From positions 1 to 6,188 of the forward strand of contig CACXCL010000125.1 in NCBI GenBank assembly GCA_902766115.1: a stretch of DNA of 6,188 bases, read 5' to 3'. The notes beneath the pieces were generated by a model. It was not told where the DNA came from and ran no database searches. It was given only the letters and a program-made list of their open reading frames with translations. Positions 1 to 3,609 of the stretch are shown here, piece by piece; position 1 is the first letter of the stretch, and the number at the start of each line of letters is the position of its first letter. This stretch comes from an uncultured Ruminococcus sp. (lineage in GTDB: Bacteria; Bacillota; Clostridia; Oscillospirales; CAG-272). A program made the translations under genes and the position numbers.

Positions 1-1
1 G

Positions 2-34
2 GATGATGAGATGAACGATTATGAAATACGATAA
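2..34 (+). CDS. Possible C-terminal tail of a gene starting upstream of the window
   Basis: Only this plus-strand frame stays open from the left edge, ending at TAA (32-34). It would encode the acidic tail DDEMNDYEIR. The composition is plausible for a C-terminus, but ten codons prove nothing and a chance open frame of this length is common. The sequence turns AT-rich immediately after the stop, as intergenic DNA often does. No function can be given. Confidence 0.2.
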   Translation, partial: DDEMNDYEIR

Positions 35-338
35 TAGCTTATTTTATATAGAAAAAATCAACCCTCGTCCCACAAAAAAGTTTGTTTCCCGCTTCGAGTG
101 TTTTGTCGCCCTTTCTCTTCCCTTTGCAGAGCAAAGGATTGAAGAGCAAGGGCAACGGCGGAAAGAGAAGTCGGAGGGGGCGACGAGCCCGCTTTATCCG
201 ATCGGACGAGCCGGAGCAGAGCTCCGACAACCACTACGGAGAGGCAGTACGAAAGGGCTTGGGCACTTCTCCCCTGTTGCGGTGCCCGAAATTCTTTGCT
301 CGCCATTCGCTCGCAGAATTTCGACCGCTGCCACTCGC
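35..338. other. Gene-free stretch rich in small hairpins
   Basis: No reading frame here looks like a protein. After an AT-rich start (35-60) the stretch contains a run of inverted repeats. The longest is a branched hairpin at 108-153 (GCCCTT, TCTTC and CCTTTGC pairing with GCAAAGG, GAAGA and AAGGGC around an AGA loop, with small bulges). Others are the palindrome TCCGATCGGA (197-206), CGGAGC/GCTCCG with an AGA loop (212-226), GGGCAC/GTGCCC (261-266 with 282-287), and CGAAATTCT/AGAATTTCG (287-295 with 315-323). I recognise no tmRNA, RNase P, SRP, 6S or riboswitch signature on either strand. It could be an untranslated structured RNA or decayed repeat elements. Confidence 0.45.
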
Positions 339-418
339 GCAAACAGGCGGAGTCCTATATAATCGTTCAAAAACTTCCTGTTTGCCCGAAAAACGGCGAT
401 AAACGCCGTTTTTCCAAA
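339..418 (+). repeat. Intergenic repeat element, copy L
   Basis: This 80-base unit starts with GCAAACAGGCG and contains CCTGTTTGC at 377-385, the exact complement of its first nine bases. It ends in a terminator-shaped hairpin, AAAAACGGCG / ATAAA loop / CGCCGTTTTT (389-413), followed by CCAAA. A second copy lies inverted at 600-681. Over the first 55-56 bases the two agree at about 48 positions with one single-base indel, including an unbroken 21-base block just before the hairpin. The terminal hairpin stems differ in sequence between copies while both still pair. There is no open reading frame inside and no transposase nearby, so any mobility would need outside help. Confidence 0.75.
389..413. 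terminator. Terminator-shaped hairpin, bidirectional (in copy L)
   Basis: A perfect ten-base-pair stem, AAAAACGGCG with CGCCGTTTTT, around the loop ATAAA. The A and T tracts make it look like a rho-independent terminator in either direction. The GC part is only five pairs, so strength is uncertain. No gene is seen immediately upstream on either strand. Confidence 0.5.
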
Positions 419-556
419 GTTTATCATCCTGCCACCGGCAGCGGTCGTCTCGCTCCCCCGCGTTCTGCCCGAATACTAAAAGGGTTAGTTGTTAACATCT
501 GCCTCTCCCATCATCGTGGTTTCGTTATCGGAGAGCGACTGTATATTAGCCCCCAC

Positions 557-587
557 AAAAAACTCAGGCGCGAAGCACTTCGCGCCT
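557..587 (-). terminator. Intrinsic terminator-like hairpin reading leftward
   Basis: AGGCGCGAAG (566-575) pairs perfectly with CTTCGCGCCT (578-587). On the minus strand the stem is followed by GAG and six U residues (A run at 557-562), a good terminator shape. It lies downstream of the lipoprotein gene, behind that gene's own terminator, so it may be a back-up stop or may end an unseen leftward transcript. Confidence 0.5.
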
Positions 588-599
588 TTAAAGTCTTAT

Positions 600-681
600 T
601 TTGGAAAAATGTGTCAGGAGACACATTTTTCGGGCAAACAGGAAGTATTTGAGCGTTTATTTGGGACAAACGCCTGTTTGC
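600..681 (-). repeat. Intergenic repeat element, copy R (inverted)
   Basis: Read on the minus strand this 82-base unit begins GCAAACAGGCG (681-671), carries CCTGTTTGC (642-634), and ends in the hairpin AAAAATGTGTC / TCCT / GACACATTTTT followed by CCAAA. It is the inverted partner of 339-418. The flanks of the hairpin are identical in both copies, but the GC stem CGGCG of copy L is replaced here by TGTGTC, with the opposite arm changed to match. Confidence 0.75.
605..630. terminator. Terminator-shaped hairpin, bidirectional (in copy R)
   Basis: AAAAATGTGTC (605-615) pairs with GACACATTTTT (620-630) around AGGA, an eleven-base-pair perfect stem with A and T tracts on its outer sides. The shape allows termination in both directions. 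It has the same position within copy R that the 389-413 hairpin has within copy L. Confidence 0.5.
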
Positions 682-687
682 CGGGGT

Positions 688-720
688 GGGGGCGCTTTTC
701 AAAGCGCCCCCGCGTTATTT
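688..720 (+). terminator. Strong GC hairpin followed by a T-rich run
   Basis: GGGGGCGCTTT (688-698) pairs perfectly with AAAGCGCCCCC (701-711), eleven base pairs. On the plus strand it is followed after GCG by TTATTTATTT, an interrupted U tract; on the minus strand there is no U tract. It might end a rightward transcript, but no rightward gene is visible. It could also simply insulate the lipoprotein gene from rightward transcription. Confidence 0.4.
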
Positions 721-755
721 ATTTAGGGGCGGCTGTGGTTCTTCCGAAAACCGGC

Positions 756-787
756 AAAAAAATGACCTCCCGGGGGAGGTCATTTTA
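756..787 (-). terminator. Rho-independent terminator of the lipoprotein gene
   Basis: AAAATGACCTCCC (759-771) pairs with GGGAGGTCATTTT (774-786), thirteen perfect base pairs. On the minus strand the stem is followed by a run of seven U (756-762, partly inside the stem). It starts 17 bases after the stop codon of the leftward lipoprotein gene, the expected place. The plus-strand side also ends in TTTT, so some action on rightward transcription is possible. Confidence 0.85.
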
Positions 788-803
788 AGCATTATTCCGT
801 TGA

Positions 804-1652
804 TCAGAACGCGGTCTCGATCCAGACGGGGTCGAACTTGCCTTCGGGAGCGTTCTTGTACGAGAATACGACGTAGAAGGATTCGCCGCGGGTCTCGGGA
901 TCGAAGTACACCAGGGTCAGATCGTACGCATCCTCGTCGGTGAGTCCGGTGGCCTCGCGGAAGAACGCCTTGACTGCCTCTTCGGTGTACTCGCCCTCGT
1001 AGCCCTCATAATTCGGTGTTTCCGCGGAGATGGTGAAGGGGATCAGCTTCGAATAAGCCATCTTCATGGTAGCGTCGCTGTCCTCGGGGCACGTGCCGAG
1101 CACGCCGTCCGGGTAAATCTCGGCTGAGGGCAGGCACTTGCGGAACGAGAAGTCGATCTCTTTCTCCACGACCTCCTCGGTGGCGGGGTTCGTGAACGTC
1201 ACGGGGACGTCGTCGACCCACACAAATCCGTTTCCGGCTGCTCCGCCGCCGTCGCCGGAATCCTGATAGTTCTGCTTCATGTCCTCAAAGACGGCCTCGT
1301 CGATCTCCACGGTGATCCCGGGATCAAGACCTGCGCCATCTCTGATGACGTTCGCAAGATTTTCCATGGTGAAGGAATCGCCCGCGAAGTTGAAAATGAT
1401 GTCGACCTTACCGTGAGTCACGCACTCGTTGTCTTCGATGAAGGCATCGATCAGGGGCTCGATGGGATCGGTGGACACGGCAGGCTCCGTATCCGCCTCG
1501 GTCTCTTTTCCGGTATCCTTCTCCGTTTCCTTCCCGGTGTCCTGCTCCGTGTTCTTCGAAGTGTCTTTTCCCGAGTCGCCGGTCTTGCCCGCGCAGGATA
1601 CGAGAGCGAAGACCATCATCGCGACCAGGATGATAGCGATAAGTTTTTTCAT
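804..1652 (-). CDS. Secreted lipoprotein of unknown function
   Basis: The 282-residue product begins with a short basic N-terminus, a hydrophobic stretch (about residues 4-18) and the lipobox LVSC with the lipidated cysteine at residue 20, so it should be anchored to the outer face of the cytoplasmic membrane. Residues 21-60 are a hydrophilic linker rich in D, T, E and K, containing three tandem octapeptides (residues 30-53) of the type DTGKETEK. The remaining ~220 residues look globular and acidic, with cysteines at 77, 173 and 188, a Gly/Ala-rich stretch near 131-142 and several aromatic residues towards the C-terminus. I do not recognise a domain. The start is supported by AAAGGAG (1659-1665 on the opposite strand) six bases before ATG. 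The gene is a single-gene unit with its own promoter (1721-1749) and terminator (756-787). Nothing in the window links it functionally to the kinase upstream. Confidence 0.88.
   Translation of the reverse strand: MKKLIAIILVAMMVFALVSCAGKTGDSGKDTSKNTEQDTGKETEKDTGKETEADTEPAVSTDPIEPLIDAFIEDNECVTHGKVDIIFNFAGDSFTMENLANVIRDGAGLDPGITVEIDEAVFEDMKQNYQDSGDGGGAAGNGFVWVDDVPVTFTNPATEEVVEKEIDFSFRKCLPSAEIYPDGVLGTCPEDSDATMKMAYSKLIPFTISAETPNYEGYEGEYTEEAVKAFFREATGLTDEDAYDLTLVYFDPETRGESFYVVFSYKNAPEGKFDPVWIETAF
1494..1565 (-). repeat. Three tandem 24-base repeats coding octapeptides
   Basis: This segment of the lipoprotein gene encodes DTSKNTEQ, DTGKETEK and DTGKETEA in a row, followed by a partial DTEP. The units are in frame and 24 bases long, so copy number could change by slippage without breaking the gene. 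The stretch forms the flexible spacer between the lipid anchor and the globular part. Confidence 0.8.
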
Positions 1653-1689
1653 GGTTTTCTCCTTTCATTACGAGAACCTGGTTTTCAGA

Positions 1690-1708
1690 ACGGCGCCGCT
1701 CGCGCCGT
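1690..1708 (-). other. Leader hairpin of the lipoprotein gene
   Basis: ACGGCGC (1690-1696) and GCGCCGT (1702-1708) form a seven-base-pair stem with a five-base loop. It lies in the roughly 60-base untranslated leader between the predicted start of transcription (about 1714) and the ribosome binding site. It has no U tract, so it is more likely to affect RNA stability than termination. Confidence 0.4.
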
Positions 1709-1720
1709 CTCTGTCCCATT

Positions 1721-1749
1721 ATAATATCACAATCGGAGCGCAATGTCAA
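1721..1749 (-). promoter_or_regulatory. Sigma-A promoter of the lipoprotein gene
   Basis: On the minus strand a perfect TTGACA (1749-1744) is followed after 17 bases by TATTAT (1726-1721), preceded by TGA, which makes an extended -10. Transcription should start near 1714. The -35 box lies next to the U tract of the kinase terminator, so the lipoprotein gene is transcribed separately from the kinase gene on the same strand. Confidence 0.85.
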
Positions 1750-1790
1750 TAAAACAAAGAAAAGCCGGAGCGGAAAATCCGCTCCGGCTT
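1750..1790 (-). terminator. Rho-independent terminator of the ROK kinase gene
   Basis: AAGCCGGAGCGGA (1762-1774) pairs with TCCGCTCCGGCTT (1778-1790), a thirteen-base-pair perfect stem with a three-base loop. On the minus strand it is followed by a U-rich tract (TTTTCTTTGTTTT). It begins eleven bases after the kinase stop codon. Confidence 0.88.
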
Positions 1791-1800
1791 GCTGCCGGTC

Positions 1801-2769
1801 TCAGTGTCTGCCAAGCACGGCGGCTCCGATGATGCCCGCGTCGTTGCCCAGCGCCGCGATCTTGATCTCCGTCTGAGGCGTGCCCTCCTTGGTGTAGGTC
1901 TCAACGTAGAACACCTTTTCAAGCAGCGGCTTCAGAAGGTAGTCCCCCTCGTTGCAGATTCCGCCGCCGATGGTGAGTATCTCCGGCTGGAAGATGTTGA
2001 TGATGTTGCCGATGCCGCACGCCAGATAGCCGATGTACTCGTCGACCACCTCTGCCGCCACCTCGTCGCCCTGCTTCATGGCGGAAAACGCCGTTCTCGC
2101 GGAAACCTTCGCGAGATCGCCTCCGATCATGTCCTCCATGATCGTCGCCCTGCCGTCCCGGCGCGCGTCCGCGATGCGGTCCTTCGTGATGTTCACAAGC
2201 CCCGTGGCGGAGCTGTACGCCTCCCAGCATCCCTTTCTTCCGCAGGAGCACTGTCTGCCGTCCTTCTCGATGACCACGTGACCGAGCTCCGCGCCGGCGA
2301 AATTGAATCCCGAATAGACCTCGCCGTCGATGACGATACCGCCGCCGAGACCCGTTCCGAGGGTGATCATGACCGAGTACTTCGCTCCCTTCGCCGCACC
2401 GGCGACGGCTTCCGCCTTGGCGGCGGCGTTGGCGTCGTTTTCCGCGTGTACGGGGATGCCCCCCAGCAGCGCGGACAGATTGTCAGCCAGAGGATAATCG
2501 AGAAACGGGATATTGTTGGCGTAAACCACCACTCCGCGCTGGTGATCCACGGTGCCGGGGGACGCCACTCCCGCCCAGCCGATGTCCGCGACGGAAATGC
2601 CGAGATCAGCCATAAGAGACTTGGCGAGGGCAGCCATGTCGGCGACGATGGCGTCCGCTCCTCTCTCGGGCTTCGTGGGGGTGCTCGCTTTTTTTACGAT
2701 GGCGTTGTTTTCGTCAACGATTCCGACGGCGATGTTCGTGCCGCCCAGATCTACTCCGATATAATACAT
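1801..2769 (-). CDS. ROK-family sugar kinase, probably glucokinase
   Basis: The 322-residue product has full ROK length. It would act in the cytoplasm, transferring phosphate from ATP to the 6-hydroxyl of a hexose, most likely glucose, to feed glycolysis. Visible motifs in order are the phosphate-binding DLGGTN (7-12), ENDAN (110-114) with the likely catalytic base D112, LGTGLGGG (137-144), ELGH (161-164), and the zinc site CSCGRKGCWE (174-183), with H164, C174, C176 and C181 as ligands. All key residues are present. The start at the ATG of MYYIGVDLGGTN matches the family; a GGAAAGGAA sequence lies about 11 bases upstream, a slightly long spacing. It has its own consensus promoter and terminator, and is divergent from a sugar-type binding protein gene, which fits a role in using imported sugar. 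Sequence alone does not exclude mannose, allose or N-acetyl-sugar specificity, or a ROK regulator role, but there is no DNA-binding N-terminal extension. It resembles GlcK-type glucokinases. Confidence 0.93.
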   Translation of the reverse strand: MYYIGVDLGGTNIAVGIVDENNAIVKKASTPTKPERGADAIVADMAALAKSLMADLGISVADIGWAGVASPGTVDHQRGVVVYANNIPFLDYPLADNLSALLGGIPVHAENDANAAAKAEAVAGAAKGAKYSVMITLGTGLGGGIVIDGEVYSGFNFAGAELGHVVIEKDGRQCSCGRKGCWEAYSSATGLVNITKDRIADARRDGRATIMEDMIGGDLAKVSARTAFSAMKQGDEVAAEVVDEYIGYLACGIGNIINIFQPEILTIGGGICNEGDYLLKPLLEKVFYVETYTKEGTPQTEIKIAALGNDAGIIGAAVLGRH

Positions 2770-2800
2770 AATGGTGACTGTTCCTTTCCTGTTTTTCCGC

Positions 2801-2810
2801 GTCGCGCGAC
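2801..2810. other. Palindrome in the kinase leader
   Basis: GTCGCGCGAC is a perfect ten-base palindrome within the GC-rich ~70-base untranslated leader of the kinase gene. It could be part of an RNA stem or an operator downstream of the promoter. Short GC palindromes are common in DNA of this composition. Confidence 0.25.
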
Positions 2811-2846
2811 CGCCCGGCCGCTTCCCCGCGAACTTCTTTCGCTATT

Positions 2847-2875
2847 ATTATAAGGAGAACTCGCCCGGTTGTCAA
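2847..2875 (-). promoter_or_regulatory. Consensus sigma-A promoter of the ROK kinase gene
   Basis: On the minus strand a perfect TTGACA (2875-2870) and a perfect TATAAT (2852-2847) are separated by exactly 17 bases. Transcription should start near 2840, giving a leader of about 70 bases. The sequence upstream of the -35 box is AT-rich, as in an UP element. Such a strong core promoter usually implies either constitutive expression or control by a repressor. Confidence 0.9.
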
Positions 2876-2877
2876 TA

Positions 2878-2889
2878 AACAAATTTGTT
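2878..2889. promoter_or_regulatory. Palindrome abutting the kinase -35 box, possible operator
   Basis: AACAAATTTGTT is a perfect 12-base palindrome ending two bases from the -35 box of the kinase promoter. A near copy of its core, GCAAATTTGT, lies at 2967-2976, sharing nine of ten bases with ACAAATTTGT here. It could be bound by a dimeric regulator of the divergent genes. The alternative is an AT-rich UP element for RNA polymerase with no regulator. Confidence 0.4.
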
Positions 2890-3331
2890 ATTTTCTCTCT
2901 TTTTGTCGGAACCGGGTCCGGAACCACGTGATCCGCCCGCGGACCGCCTTGCAGAGCCCTCCGGACGCAAATTTGTGCAACCTGTACATACGTAGAATTT
3001 TTCGGGATTTTTTTGTGCAAGATATACAAAATTGAACCCTCGTTTTTGTGCGTATGGTCAGTGATATCCCGCCGCCCCCGGACCGGTGAAAACGGAGGCG
3101 CGCAACATTCTTGCGAATAACCTCACAACGCCTCGAATCTCCTGAAAAATAAGGGTTTCCCGGCGCAATCGGGCGAAAGCTCTTTTCCCGCCGCCCGCCG
3201 CCATGCCCGTGAGGCGGAGCCGCATTTCCCTCAGAGGCGGGTCGCAGGAGAAAAAATGCCGAAAATCACCGACAACTGCCGAAAGTGTCCCCGCCGCCCG
3301 GCGCGGAAAAAACGGCGGCGTTTTACCTCGC
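2890..3331. other. Divergent intergenic region, no gene seen
   Basis: Neither strand shows a plausible protein here; the open frames have no ribosome binding site and read as arbitrary GC-rich translations. It contains the short direct repeats described separately, GGTCCG/CGGACC (2915-2920 with 2940-2945), a small CGCAA/TTGCG hairpin near 3098-3116, and TGCCGAAA twice, exactly 20 bases apart (3257-3264 and 3277-3284), upstream of the rightward promoter. The left part (2970-3050) is more AT-rich than the rest, as regulatory DNA often is. Confidence 0.5.
2972..3051 (+). promoter_or_regulatory. Direct repeats of TTTGTGC, possible regulator sites
   Basis: TTTGTGCAA occurs at 2972-2980 and 3012-3020, exactly 40 bases apart. 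The similarity extends to the right: both are followed after two bases by T-R-TACA. A third partial copy, TTTGTGC, is at 3045-3051. The spacing of 40 then 33 bases is compatible with sites on roughly the same DNA face for the first pair. They lie between two divergent genes of probable sugar uptake and metabolism. Confidence 0.35.
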
Positions 3332-3360
3332 TTGACTTTTCCGCGTTATTATGATAATAT
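3332..3360 (+). promoter_or_regulatory. Promoter of the substrate-binding protein gene
   Basis: TTGACT (3332-3337) is followed after 17 bases by TAATAT (3355-3360), preceded by TGA, which forms an extended -10. GATAAT (3353-3358) at a 15-base spacing is an alternative reading. The -10 lies in a near-palindrome, TATTAT-G-ATAATA (3347-3359), in an otherwise GC-rich region. The predicted start near 3367 leaves an untranslated leader of about 240 bases. Confidence 0.7.
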
Positions 3361-3474
3361 GTTGACACTTGGTCCGGCGGGTGCGCGAGATCGCGAATTT
3401 CCCGCCGGATCAGCGCCGAAAAAAGCCCGCCCGGAGCGGACGTGAGCCGGAGATCCGGCTCTCTTATATTTTCT

Positions 3475-3504
3475 CGCACGCGCGCGTGTGCGCGTGTATA
3501 CGCA
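3475..3504. other. 30-base perfect alternating pyrimidine-purine tract
   Basis: Every base from 3475 to 3504 alternates pyrimidine and purine, mostly CG and TG steps ending in TATACGCA. This is the classic composition for a Z-DNA-prone segment under negative supercoiling. Two tandem copies of CAGGCGCG follow (3503-3518). The tract lies in the transcribed leader, about 105 bases before the start codon. Confidence 0.6.
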
Positions 3505-3597
3505 GGCGCGCAGGCGCGAGCGGGAGAAGAAAGATCGGCAGGAAGGCGGCGCGCGCCGCCTCAAAAACATAATCACAGCCGGCGACGCCGGCAGAAC

Positions 3598-3601
3598 GGA
3601 G
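3598..3601 (+). promoter_or_regulatory. Ribosome binding site that decides the start at 3610
   Basis: GGAG at 3598-3601 lies eight bases before ATG 3610. An ATG in another frame at 3603 would be only one base from it and leads to an unconvincing arginine-rich product. The 3610 frame gives a proper signal peptide and stays open to the window edge. Confidence 0.8.
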
Positions 3602-3609
3602 AATGTCAT

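Larger units (their letters stand above)
229..521. repeat. Nested, imperfect inverted repeat around copy L
   Basis: Two pairs of inverted segments bracket the repeat copy at 339-418. The outer pair is AACCAC followed by GGAGAGGCAG at 229-247, matched on the opposite strand at 521-499 (two blocks, with different spacers between them). The inner pair is CGACCGCTGCC at 322-332 and its exact complement at 437-447. The sequences between the blocks do not align well, and the A-to-B distances differ (about 75 versus 52 bases), so this is a mosaic rather than one clean long palindrome. Confidence 0.5.
3367..3609 (+). promoter_or_regulatory. Long structured 5' leader, candidate attenuator
   Basis: Stable stems follow each other. 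TCCGGCGGG (3373-3381) pairs with CCCGCCGGA (3401-3409), with a small CGCG-AGAT-CGCG hairpin inside. GAGCCGG (3444-3450) pairs with CCGGCTC (3455-3461), also with an AGAT loop, followed by a moderately T-rich run (3462-3472). Then come the 18-base palindrome AGGCGGCGC/GCGCCGCCT (3544-3561) and GCCGGC-GAC-GCCGGC (3578-3592), just ahead of the ribosome binding site. GCCGGAT at 3404-3410 could instead pair with ATCCGGC at 3453-3459, and this would break both of the first stems. That is the layout of a terminator/antiterminator switch. No known riboswitch aptamer is recognised, and the T run is weak. Confidence 0.45.

Noticed and set aside
21..427. Overlapping open frames of 63 to 113 codons on both strands in the left intergenic stretch
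   Set aside because: All overlap each other, have no convincing ribosome binding site, and cross several hairpins. The translations show no domain, signal or membrane segment.
339..681. The left repeats as a CRISPR array or an insertion sequence
   Set aside because: There are only two copies, in opposite orientation, with no regular spacers, no cas genes, and no transposase frame between or beside them.
35..800. A known structured RNA (tmRNA, RNase P, 6S, SRP, T-box or riboswitch) in the left intergenic region
   Set aside because: I looked for characteristic conserved motifs on both strands and found none. The hairpins alone do not identify a family.
1789..2853. A 354-codon plus-strand open frame opposite the ROK kinase
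   Set aside because: The minus strand encodes a complete ROK protein with all key motifs. The plus-strand product is arginine/aspartate-rich, lacks motifs, and starts inside the kinase terminator.
3203..3445. An 80-codon plus-strand frame before the binding-protein gene
   Set aside because: It spans the predicted promoter and the first leader stem and has no ribosome binding site. Its translation looks arbitrary.
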